This document shows positions 27,295-34,597 of a stretch of DNA of 51,800 bases, one piece after another (position 1 is the stretch's first letter; each line of letters begins with the position of its first letter). Under the pieces are notes generated by a model. It was not told the origin of the DNA, searched no databases, and saw only the letters and a list, made by a program, of their open reading frames with translations. Source of the stretch: Caulobacter sp. UNC279MFTsu5.1 (GTDB lineage Bacteria; Pseudomonadota; Alphaproteobacteria; Caulobacterales; Caulobacteraceae); assembly GCF_900114015.1 (NCBI RefSeq), contig NZ_FORN01000042.1, positions 1 through 51,800 on the forward strand, written 5' to 3'. Position numbers and translations under genes: made by a program.

Positions 27295-27612
27295 TCAGTC
27301 GAAGATGTCGAACAGGTCGAAGCGCTTCTTCTTGCCGTAGTGGCCCTGGCCGTGATGGCGGCGCTCGTCGTCGTGACGGTAGTCGTTGGGGCGGTAGTCG
27401 GGGCGATGGTCGGAACGCTCGCGGGGCCTGTCGTAATCGGGCAGGCGCGGCGTCGCGGCCTGGGGCTCGCCCCGCTCCATGGCCATCAGCTTCTCCAGCT
27501 CGCCGCGGTCCAGCCACACGCCCCGGCACTGGGGGCACATGTCGAACTCGACGCTGGCGCGCTGCACGGCCTGCATGGAGGCGTCGCAGTTGGGGCACAT
27601 CAGAAGCGGCAT
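27295..27612 (-). CDS. Zinc-ribbon protein (zf-TFIIB type)
   Basis: The product (105 aa) has a single zinc ribbon: CPNC (residues 6-9) and CPQCRGVWLDRGELEKL, the classical zf-TFIIB pattern with the WLDxGEL helix. The C-terminal half is disordered and rich in Asp, Arg, His and Tyr (DYDRPRERSDHRPDY), ending KKKRFDLFDIFD. Small zf-TFIIB proteins are common, but their role is unsettled. The start at 27612 is chosen because the family begins close to the first CxxC; the longer frame is not conserved in type. It precedes htpX. Confidence 0.85.
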   Translation of the reverse strand: MPLLMCPNCDASMQAVQRASVEFDMCPQCRGVWLDRGELEKLMAMERGEPQAATPRLPDYDRPRERSDHRPDYRPNDYRHDDERRHHGQGHYGKKKRFDLFDIFD

Positions 27613-27808
27613 TTCGGATCCCTGTCCTGTTAATGGACGGGTGTCCTCGAAGCTGGGCCGGCGGGGAGGGAGGGGACAACCGGACCCAGACATCGAGAAC
27701 ACCCGATGCGGTCCGACATCACGAGTGCTTGCATCACTCGCCAGAGGGGCCCGGCCCGCCCATGACATCTAGGAGGCCCCGAAAACGGTTCAAGGGCGGC
27801 AAAACGAA

Positions 27809-27836
27809 AAAGGCCCCGGATTTCTCCGGGGCCTTT
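27809..27836 (-). terminator. Terminator of rpsD
   Basis: AAAGGCCCCGGA (27809-27820) pairs perfectly with TCCGGGGCCTTT (27825-27836) across a 4-nt loop. On the minus strand a TTCGTTTT run follows. It ends the rpsD transcript. Confidence 0.88.
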
Positions 27837-27859
27837 CCGATCGTCTTCGAGGTCGACGC

Positions 27860-28477
27860 TTACGAAGCGTAGAATTCGACGACGAGGTTCGGTTCCATCT
27901 TCACCGGATACGGCACTTCGGCCAGTTCCGGAGCGCGGACGAAGGTGGCCTGCAGGCCCTTGGCGTCGACGGTGACGTAGTCGCAGAAATCACGCTCGGC
28001 CGAAGCGACGGCTTCCAGCACCAGGGCCATGTTGCGCGACTTTTCGCGGACGGTGATCACGTCGCCGGCCTTGCAGCGGTAGGACGCGATGTTCACGCGC
28101 TTGCCGTTCACCTGCACGTGGCCGTGGTTCACGAACTGACGGGCGGCGAACACGGTCGGCACGAACTTGGCGCGGTAGACGATGGCGTCCAGGCGCGATT
28201 CCAGCAGGCCGATCAGGTTTTCCGAGGTGTTGCCCTTGCGGCGAGCGGCTTCCTCGTAGGTGCGCGAGAACTGCTTCTCGGTCAGGTTGCCGTAGTAGCC
28301 CTTCAGCTTTTGCTTGGCGCGCAGCTGCAGGCCGAAGTCCGAGACTTTCTGCTTGCGGCGCTGGCCGTGCTGGCCGGGGCCGTAGGACCGCTGGTTCACC
28401 GGCGACTTCGGCCGGCCCCAGAGGTTTTCGCCCATGCGGCGGTCGATCTTGTACTTGGCGCTATGGCGCTTGGACAT
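27860..28477 (-). CDS. rpsD: 30S ribosomal protein S4
   Basis: The product (205 aa) is a full-length S4: the N-terminal MSKRHSAKYKIDRRMGENLW is the alphaproteobacterial form without the zinc cysteines. The S4 RNA-binding domain follows (ESRLDAIVYRAKFVPTVFAA, then RQFVNHGHVQVNGKRVNIAS). S4 is a primary binder of 16S rRNA and a translational regulator in other bacteria. It is a stand-alone gene here, as in many alphaproteobacteria, with its own terminator. The 176-bp gap upstream (28478-28653) must hold its promoter and any S4 leader; I see no clear autoregulatory structure there. Confidence 0.98.
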   Translation of the reverse strand: MSKRHSAKYKIDRRMGENLWGRPKSPVNQRSYGPGQHGQRRKQKVSDFGLQLRAKQKLKGYYGNLTEKQFSRTYEEAARRKGNTSENLIGLLESRLDAIVYRAKFVPTVFAARQFVNHGHVQVNGKRVNIASYRCKAGDVITVREKSRNMALVLEAVASAERDFCDYVTVDAKGLQATFVRAPELAEVPYPVKMEPNLVVEFYAS

Positions 28478-28653
28478 AAGTCACTCTTTTAGTTCGATCC
28501 GGGCCGGCTCCCCCGAAAGGGTGCGATCTCAACGGCGGCTTCGGGTCATTCCGTCATGCGTTTTTCGCGCCGTCCGGCAAGCCGGCGGCGAGAAGGGGCG
28601 GTTTATGCTGGTTCAGATCCGTTGAGTCAACGGACATATCCGGTGGCGGCCGC

Positions 28654-29487
28654 TCAAAGCCGCGCCGCGTGCCAGGCCACGTGATCGCCGATGAACGACG
28701 CGATGAAGAAGTAGCTATGGTCATAGCCCTCCTGCCGCCGCACCGTGACCTTCAGGCGCGCCTCGGCGCCGGCTTCCTCGAGCAGTTCGGGCTTCAGTTG
28801 GCTGTCCAGGAAGCTGTCGGCCAGGCCCTGGTCGACCAGGATCTCGTCGAAATCGGCCCCCGCCCCGTCCTCGATCAGGGCGACGGCGTCGTGGGCTCGC
28901 CAAGCGGCGCGGTCGGGACCCAGATAGGCGGTCATCGCCTTGTCGCCCCACGGGCAGTTCAACGGCGAGACGATCGGCGAGAAGGCGCTGACCGACTTGA
29001 ACAGGTCGGGATGGCGCAGGGCGATCGTCAGCGCCCCGTGGCCGCCCATCGAATGGCCGAAGATCCCGCGCCGCGCCGGGTCCAGTGGGAAGGCGCCGTC
29101 GACGGCCCGCAGCAGGTCCTTGGTCACGTAGGAATACATCCGGAAGTGCGGCGTCCACGGCGCCTGGGTGGCGTCGACATAGAACCCCGCCCCCTGCCCC
29201 AGGTCGTAGGCCGGATCGTCGGCGACGCCCTCGCCGCGCGGACTGGTGTCGGGCGCGACGATGGCGATCCCGTGCCTTGCAGCGTGTTCGTAGACGCCCG
29301 ACTTGGTGGTGAAGTTGTCCTCGGTGCAGGTCAGGCCCGACAGCCAGACGAGATAGGGGAACGGGCCTTCGCCGTCCGGCGTCCAGACCGTGAACCTCAT
29401 CGGCGTGCCGGTGCTGGCGCTGTCGTGCCGGCAATAGCGCAGGGTTCCGCCATGGACACGGTGGGCGCTGAGGGTCTCTACCGTCAT
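28654..29487 (-). CDS. fghA: S-formylglutathione hydrolase
   Basis: The product (277 aa) is an alpha/beta-hydrolase of the esterase D family. The nucleophile is S146 in GHSMGGHGAL; the typical LTCTEDNF and the SAFSPIVSPLNCPWGDKA segment are present, and the histidine is in GYDHSYFFIASFI. It hydrolyses S-formylglutathione to formate and glutathione, the second step of glutathione-dependent formaldehyde detoxification. The gene is the last of an operon with adhC (step one) and a small exported protein between them; the intergenic gap to the upstream gene is 7 nt. Confidence 0.96.
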   Translation of the reverse strand: MTVETLSAHRVHGGTLRYCRHDSASTGTPMRFTVWTPDGEGPFPYLVWLSGLTCTEDNFTTKSGVYEHAARHGIAIVAPDTSPRGEGVADDPAYDLGQGAGFYVDATQAPWTPHFRMYSYVTKDLLRAVDGAFPLDPARRGIFGHSMGGHGALTIALRHPDLFKSVSAFSPIVSPLNCPWGDKAMTAYLGPDRAAWRAHDAVALIEDGAGADFDEILVDQGLADSFLDSQLKPELLEEAGAEARLKVTVRRQEGYDHSYFFIASFIGDHVAWHAARL

Positions 29488-29494
29488 GACGGGC

Positions 29495-29923
29495 CTATTT
29501 GAAACGTACGGAGGCGGCGATGCGCGCGGCGGTCGCCTCGTCGCCCGGAGGGTCTTGGGTCCAGACGTGAAGCACGCCCCAACCGTCCTTCCTCTTGATC
29601 AAATACTCTTGTCTCGGGCCGTCCGCGCCAGAGCTGCGCGCGACTTGGATATTCGGATCGGAACCTGGACTCACCTTGGCGTCCTTGTTCATCGGGAAGC
29701 TAGCGAAACCCCCGACATAGACCCCGACGTAGCCGACATTGCCCTTCCTGACGTCGTAGACATCGAAATCCGGACCCCGTGGGCGAGCCTCGACAGTGAA
29801 GCCCGGTGGCAGATCGACGCGAAACGGCGGGTTACCGCCTGCTTGCGCGAAAGCTGCGCTCGAAGCGCCGGCGGCGACGCCGATCCCGATCAGGCCAAGG
29901 AGCCGGCGACGGTGGAAACTCAT
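29495..29923 (-). CDS. Exported protein within the formaldehyde operon
   Basis: The product (142 aa) starts MSFHRRRLLGLIGIGVAAG, a Tat-type or Sec signal peptide (three Arg before the hydrophobic run, cleavage near AFAQ). The mature part is a small alpha/beta domain (VDLPPGFTVEARPRGPDFDV, YVGVYVGG, GWGVLHVWT) with no name I recognise. It lies between adhC (11 nt) and fghA (7 nt) in the same direction, so it is co-transcribed, but it is exported while the two enzymes are cytoplasmic, so its role in formaldehyde handling is unclear. Confidence 0.8.
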   Translation of the reverse strand: MSFHRRRLLGLIGIGVAAGASSAAFAQAGGNPPFRVDLPPGFTVEARPRGPDFDVYDVRKGNVGYVGVYVGGFASFPMNKDAKVSPGSDPNIQVARSSGADGPRQEYLIKRKDGWGVLHVWTQDPPGDEATAARIAASVRFK

Positions 29924-29934
29924 AGCGCTTGCTC

Positions 29935-31044
29935 CTAGAACGTCACCACCGTGCGGATGCTCTCGCCGGCATGCATCAGGTCGAACGCCTCGTTGATGCG
30001 CTCCAGCGGCAGGACGTGGGTGATCATCGGGTCGATCTGGATCCTCCCGTCCATGTACCAGTCGACGATCTTGGGCGTGTCGGTGCGACCGCGAGCGCCG
30101 CCGAAGGCGGTGCCGCGCCAGACGCGGCCGGTGACCAGCTGGAACGGCCGGGTGGCGATCTCCTTGCCGGCCTCGGCCACGCCGATGATGATGCTCTCGC
30201 CCCAGCCGCGGTGGCAGGCCTCCAGCGCCTGGCGCATGACCGTGGTGTTGCCCGTGGCGTCGAAGGTGTAGTCGGCCCCGCCGTCGGTCAGGGCCACCAG
30301 GTGGGCGACGATGTCGCCGTCGATGGTCTTGGGATTGACGAAGTGGGTCATGCCGAACTTGCGGCCCCATTCCTCGCGGTCCGGGTTGATGTCGACGCCG
30401 ACGATCATGTTGGCGCCGACCAGCTTCAGCCCCTGGATGACGTTCAGGCCGATGCCGCCCAGGCCGAACACCACCGCGTTGGCGCCCGGCTCGACCTTGG
30501 CGGTGTTGGTCACCGCCCCGACGCCCGTGGTCACGCCGCAGCCGCAGTAGCAGGCGGTCTTGAAGGGCGCGTCCTTGCGGATGCGGGCCACGGCGATCTC
30601 GGGCAGCACGGTGAAGTTCGAGAAGGTCGAACAGCCCATGTAGTGGTGGATGGTCTGGCCCTTGTAGGAGAAGCGGCTCGTCCCGTCCGGCATCAGCCCC
30701 TTGCCCTGGGTGGCCCGGATGGCCGTGCAGAGGTTGGTCTTGCCCGACAGGCAGCTTTTGCACTGGCGGCATTCGGGCGTGTAGAGCGGGATCACGTGGT
30801 CGCCGACCGCCAGGCTGGTGACGCCGGGGCCGACCTCGACCACCACGCCCGCGCCCTCGTGGCCCAGGATCGAGGGGAACAGGCCCTCGCTGTCCAGGCC
30901 GTCCAGCGTATAGGCGTCGGTGTGGCAGACGCCGGTGGCCTTGATCTCGATCAGCACCTCGCCGGCCTTGGGGCCTTCCAGGTCGACCTCGACGATCTCC
31001 AGCGGCTTCTTGGCCTCGAAGGCGACGGCGGCGCGGGTTTTCAT
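29935..31044 (-). CDS. adhC: S-(hydroxymethyl)glutathione dehydrogenase (class III alcohol dehydrogenase)
   Basis: The product (369 aa, the class III length) oxidises S-hydroxymethylglutathione to S-formylglutathione with NAD+. Catalytic zinc ligands are C40 in GVCHTDAY, H62-E63 in LGHEGAG, and a later Cys in YCGCGVTTG. The structural zinc site is C92, C95, C98 and C106 (ECRQCKSCLSGKTNLC). The Rossmann motif is GLGGIGL. It heads the operon with the exported gene and fghA, giving a complete formaldehyde-to-formate route. Also named frmA/flhA in other bacteria. Confidence 0.96.
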   Translation of the reverse strand: MKTRAAVAFEAKKPLEIVEVDLEGPKAGEVLIEIKATGVCHTDAYTLDGLDSEGLFPSILGHEGAGVVVEVGPGVTSLAVGDHVIPLYTPECRQCKSCLSGKTNLCTAIRATQGKGLMPDGTSRFSYKGQTIHHYMGCSTFSNFTVLPEIAVARIRKDAPFKTACYCGCGVTTGVGAVTNTAKVEPGANAVVFGLGGIGLNVIQGLKLVGANMIVGVDINPDREEWGRKFGMTHFVNPKTIDGDIVAHLVALTDGGADYTFDATGNTTVMRQALEACHRGWGESIIIGVAEAGKEIATRPFQLVTGRVWRGTAFGGARGRTDTPKIVDWYMDGRIQIDPMITHVLPLERINEAFDLMHAGESIRTVVTF

Positions 31045-31141
31045 CGGTCAGGTCTCCGGATGTCGAGTCGGCGGCACCTTGCCAAGGCTTGGCCGCGCGA
31101 GCCAGTCCCGTCGGGCGGCGAGCGGCGCCGCTTTCGCTGCG

Positions 31142-31202
31142 ATGTTAAATATTATTGACATCGCGCCACATATGGCGCACTCCATGTTAGAAATGTTTTA
31201 CA
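31142..31202 (+). promoter_or_regulatory. Operator-like dyads upstream of the membrane/XRE pair
   Basis: Three elements lie in the AT-rich upstream of 31218: a TTGACA (31155-31160); an inverted repeat GCGCCA/TGGCGC (31163-31178, 4-nt spacer); and an imperfect dyad TGTTAGAAATGTTTTACA (31185-31202). The motif ATGTTA/T occurs three times (31142, 31184, 31193). These are good candidates for autoregulation by the XRE protein encoded two genes down. Confidence 0.45.
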
Positions 31203-31217
31203 CCAAGGGAGCCGGTC

Positions 31218-31628
31218 ATGGCCTTGCGCGAAAAGAGTGCGTGGATTTCGTTCTGGACGACCCTGGTCGTTTACGGGGCCTATTTCGCCTATGTCGGCCA
31301 GGCGGCGGCGGCCGGTCGCCCGGTGGGCTTCGCGGGGCCGCTGACCACCTGCATCTTCGTGCTGGTGGTGCTGCAGGTGGGCCTGCAGATCGCCATGGCC
31401 GCCCTGAACCGCGAGCCGCGCGGCCCGCAGGACGAGCGCGAGCGGCTGATCGACCTGACGGCCTCGACCCGCGCCTTCTACGTGCTGCAGGTGGCGGCGA
31501 TGGGCGCGGCGGTGACGGTCTATTTCTTCGACAAGACCCTGATGGCCAACGCCGTGATCCTGGCCCTGGCGCTGTCGGAGCTGGCCCGGCACGGCGGCAT
31601 TATCCTCGGCTACCGGCGGGCCTGCTGA
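31218..31628 (+). CDS. Four-helix membrane protein, partner of XRE regulator
   Basis: The product (136 aa) has four hydrophobic helices (about residues 9-29, 40-61, 88-105 and 109-130) with a short cytoplasmic loop carrying NREPRGPQDERERLIDL. Its size and DERExxI loop resemble small membrane proteins (DUF2178-like) that are encoded with short helix-turn-helix regulators. The regulator gene follows with a TGATG overlap. AAGGGA lies about 10 nt before the ATG. Function unknown; the pair may sense envelope or membrane state. Confidence 0.8.
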   Translation: MALREKSAWISFWTTLVVYGAYFAYVGQAAAAGRPVGFAGPLTTCIFVLVVLQVGLQIAMAALNREPRGPQDERERLIDLTASTRAFYVLQVAAMGAAVTVYFFDKTLMANAVILALALSELARHGGIILGYRRAC

Positions 31629-31843
31629 TGCCCGCCCCGCCCCCGATCAAGAACGACATCCGCCGCCTGCGCTTCGAGCACGGCGAGATGACCCAGGCCG
31701 ACCTGGCGCAACGCATCGGCATGACCCGCCAGACCATCGCCGCCATCGAACAGGGCAAGTACTCGCCGTCGCTGGAGGCGGCGTTCAGGATCGCCCAGGT
31801 GTTCGGGGTGGGGCTGGAGCGCGTGTTCCAGTGGGAGGGGTGA
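31628..31843 (+). CDS. XRE/Cro-like transcriptional regulator, minimal
   Basis: The product (71 aa) is a bare helix-turn-helix of the Cro/C1 type: IRRLRFEHGEMTQADLAQRI, then GMTRQTIAAIEQGKYSPSLE and AFRIAQVFGVGLERVF, as in the short YozG-like regulators. It overlaps the membrane gene stop by 1 nt, so the two are translationally coupled. It ends 1 nt from the convergent trmJ stop. Probably represses its own operon through the dyads upstream. Confidence 0.92.
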   Translation: MPAPPPIKNDIRRLRFEHGEMTQADLAQRIGMTRQTIAAIEQGKYSPSLEAAFRIAQVFGVGLERVFQWEG

Positions 31844-31844
31844 C

Positions 31845-32645
31845 TTAGGACGGGTCGCCCGGCGTCTCGCCCTTGGCCGCCTTCTGCGCGGCCAGCTTGG
31901 CCAGCACCCGGCCCCGGCCGCGCGACAGGGCGGTGACCACGCCGCGGAAGGTGCGCACCTCCTGCTCGGTCAGCCGGGCCCGGGCCAGCGGGGCGCGCAG
32001 GTTGCGGACCATCGACGGCTTCTTCTCGGGCGGATGGTAGAAGCCGGCCTTCTCCAGCTCGTCCTCCAGCTGGCCGTACAGGCCCAGCAGGCTGGACTGG
32101 TCGGCCGGCTCGGCGACGTTGTACTCGAACTTCGACCACGGCCGGTCGTCGACCGTCATCTTCCATTCATAGGCGTTGATCGACACCGCCTGGGCCAGGT
32201 TCAGCGACCGGAAGCGCTCGTCGATCGGGATCGAGACGATGGCCTGGCACAGGGCGATGTCGTCGGTCTCCAGCCCAGCCCGCTCGCCGCCGAACAGCAG
32301 CCCCACGGCGCGGCCCTGGGCGACGTCGGCCGACAGGTGGGCGGCGGCTTCGCGCGGGGTGTAGACCGGCAGCCGGGTCTCGCGCGGGCGGGCCGTGGTG
32401 GCGAACACCAGCTTCAGGTCGGCGATGGCCTCTTCCAGGGTGTCGAACACCTTGGCGTCGTCCAGCGGCCAGTTGGCGCCCGAGGCGCTGGCCCAGGCGC
32501 GCTCCTGGGGCCAGCCGTCGCGCGGCTTGACCAGGCGCAGGTCCGACAGGCCGAAATTGGCCATCACCCGGGCGACCGCGCCGATGTTCTCGGCCAGTTG
32601 CGGCTGGTTCAGGATCACGCAGGGCGGGAGAGGCTTCGAAGTCAT
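31845..32645 (-). CDS. trmJ: tRNA (cytidine/uridine-2'-O-)-methyltransferase, TrmJ type
   Basis: The product (266 aa) is a SPOUT-fold RNA methyltransferase. The three SpoU motifs are seen: NIGAVARVMANFGL, the SAM-binding FGGERAGLETDD and IPIDERFRSLNLAQAVSI. TrmJ methylates the ribose 2'-O of nucleotide 32 in several tRNAs. Homology to the closely related LasT or TrmH subfamilies is possible, but the C-terminal extension (KAGFYHPPEKKPSMVRNLRA) is characteristic of TrmJ. The ATG at 32645 gives the conserved PPCVILNQPQ N terminus; the longer frame adds arginine-rich sequence. Confidence 0.93.
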   Translation of the reverse strand: MTSKPLPPCVILNQPQLAENIGAVARVMANFGLSDLRLVKPRDGWPQERAWASASGANWPLDDAKVFDTLEEAIADLKLVFATTARPRETRLPVYTPREAAAHLSADVAQGRAVGLLFGGERAGLETDDIALCQAIVSIPIDERFRSLNLAQAVSINAYEWKMTVDDRPWSKFEYNVAEPADQSSLLGLYGQLEDELEKAGFYHPPEKKPSMVRNLRAPLARARLTEQEVRTFRGVVTALSRGRGRVLAKLAAQKAAKGETPGDPS

Positions 32646-32837
32646 CGCCTCCCTTTGCCGCCGGACCGCCGCGCGGCGCAAGCCCCGCGATGGCGGTTCG
32701 CGCGATTAGCGACGGTCCGGGGCGCGCCGAAGCTGACAGAGGCCTTCGATGTTCCGACCCACCGACATCGGGCGGGTGGTGATCAAGGCGGCGAGAGTCT
32801 GGGCGGTGGGTGGTGCTCCCCGCCGCCTGCTGGACTT

Positions 32838-34493
32838 CTAGATGTTGGAGGCCACGACCTTGTGCGTTCCCGCGGCGCTGTCCTGGATCACGGCGCCCGA
32901 CACGGCGCCGCCGGCGGAATTGCCGGTGACTACGTACCAGTCGCTGGGTCCATCGACCTGCACCATGTGCGTCGCCACCGCGCCGCCCGAGGACCACAAG
33001 GTGTTGTTGACGCAGTTGACGTCCCGCATCGAGTGGAACTCGATTACCGGTCCGGCGTAGTTGAAATCGCTGAGTTGGTTGCCGGAGACGCTGACCGCCC
33101 GCGACCGGTAGGAGTCAACGAACGAGTGCGACACGCCGTTGGCCCAGTTGCCCTGGATGCTGATCGACCGCACCGCCCCGGCATAATTGACCGAATCCGG
33201 CGATTGGATGGAAATGCACGGGCCCGCCATCCCCTGGAAGTAGTTTCCATGGATGTGCACATCGGTCAAGAAGCCGGTCTTCGAAGGGCTTCCATTCGAC
33301 TTCAGATACACGCCGTTGAACGCATTACCGTCGAACTGGCAGTCCACGACCCAGAAGTCGCTGACGTTGACGTTATAGTCCGACTGCAAGAACACCGAAT
33401 AGTTCAGGTGGTAGAAGATGCACTTGTCGCAGCGGACGCCCGATATCCCGGCGTTCGAGGCCGATAGGATTTCGGTGATCAGGCCGGTGACGAAGCCGCT
33501 TTCGCTGTACGTGCCCACGAACTGGCAGTTCTCGAAGTCAAGATCGCCTACGAACGACTGGTCCGGAGCCGTCGCCGGCGAGGTGGCCAGGATTACGCCA
33601 TGGGCGCCGTTCTTGCCCTCGTACCAGAACGAGCACCGCTCGAACTTGACCAGGCGGGTTCGCCGGATCTTCACTGCGGCGTCAAAGCCGACGATGCTCA
33701 CATTCGAGATCAGGCTGTTCTGCAGACCCGAGATGTTGGTGAACGCGATGGCGTCACCGACAGTCAGGCCGATCAGGCCGCCTTGTCCATTTGTGTTCTC
33801 GATAGTGAAACCGCCGATGTCGAAGTCCATGACCTGGGCCGCACCGTCAGTCTGGCTGTGAATGGCCAGCGCCGCCTGGCCAGTGAAGTTCGCCAGCGGC
33901 CTGAGCCGCGAGCCGAACACCGTGCCCGCCCCCTTGATGCGGATGTTCACGGCGTTGGTGGGATAGACGTCCAGCGTCCGCGCCAAGCCGTAGGTCTTGT
34001 TGGACAATCGCACGATCTGCAGCGAGCCGTCGGATCCATACGAACCCTGCACGCAGTTGACCGCGCGCTGCAGGGCCGGCTGGTCATCGGTCGTCCCGTT
34101 GCCTACCGCGCCGAACCATTCCGGAACGACATCCCGCAGGCCCGTGAGCACGCCGGCGCCCGAGAAGATCTGGTGTTGGCCGGCGGCGACGACGCCGCGC
34201 ATCGTCACCGTGACCCCGGCGTCGACGCTGAGCGCCGCCCCGGAATCGATGGTCATGATCAAGCCGTTCCAGAGCGTGAAGGCGCGTCCGATCCGGTAGA
34301 CGCCGGCCGGCACGAACACGTTCCTGCCTTGGGCCAGGGCGTTGATGAAGGCGCCGCTGTCGTCGGTGACGCCATCGCCGAGAGCGCCGAAGTCCTTGAC
34401 GCTGATCTGCTCCTTGAGCCGATCGGCAAGGACGCGCGCCACCGCGCCCGGACCGACGGGCGTGAAGATGACGTCTGTGGCGGGGGTAGTCAT
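32838..34493 (-). CDS. Phage-tailspike-like right-handed beta-helix protein
   Basis: The product (551 aa) has no signal peptide. The N-terminal TPVGPGAVARVLADRLKEQ followed by SVKDFGALGDGVTDD is the standard head of phage tail-spike pectate-lyase-3 proteins. A second EWFGAVGNGTTDDQPAL copy at about residues 125-141 starts another solenoid section. The remainder is rich in Asn, Ser, Gly and Asp, with repeated FxxCxF turns (FERCSFWYE, FENCQFVGT, CDKCIFYHL, VVDCQFDGN) typical of parallel beta-helices. The likely role is binding or cleaving a polysaccharide. Strong CAGGAG precedes the start. No other phage genes lie nearby, so it is an orphan; its base composition is AT-richer than its neighbours, pointing to transfer. 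Confidence 0.85.
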   Translation of the reverse strand: MTTPATDVIFTPVGPGAVARVLADRLKEQISVKDFGALGDGVTDDSGAFINALAQGRNVFVPAGVYRIGRAFTLWNGLIMTIDSGAALSVDAGVTVTMRGVVAAGQHQIFSGAGVLTGLRDVVPEWFGAVGNGTTDDQPALQRAVNCVQGSYGSDGSLQIVRLSNKTYGLARTLDVYPTNAVNIRIKGAGTVFGSRLRPLANFTGQAALAIHSQTDGAAQVMDFDIGGFTIENTNGQGGLIGLTVGDAIAFTNISGLQNSLISNVSIVGFDAAVKIRRTRLVKFERCSFWYEGKNGAHGVILATSPATAPDQSFVGDLDFENCQFVGTYSESGFVTGLITEILSASNAGISGVRCDKCIFYHLNYSVFLQSDYNVNVSDFWVVDCQFDGNAFNGVYLKSNGSPSKTGFLTDVHIHGNYFQGMAGPCISIQSPDSVNYAGAVRSISIQGNWANGVSHSFVDSYRSRAVSVSGNQLSDFNYAGPVIEFHSMRDVNCVNNTLWSSGGAVATHMVQVDGPSDWYVVTGNSAGGAVSGAVIQDSAAGTHKVVASNI

Positions 34494-34597
34494 AGGGTTC
34501 TCCTGTTGAAATCCGCTCGTCTGAGCGTCTTCGACCCTAGGCCGTCCCTATGTCAGGGGCGGACGCATGTTCCCTTTTTGTTCTTGTTTGATCACAA

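Noticed and set aside
29495..30772. 425-codon frame continuing upstream of the exported gene
   Set aside because: The upper part is an out-of-frame reading of adhC; only the lower 142 residues with a signal peptide make a plausible protein.
32838..34493. A complete prophage at the tailspike gene
   Set aside because: Flanking genes are ordinary chromosomal (trmJ, histidine kinase); there is no integrase, terminase, capsid or att-like duplication.
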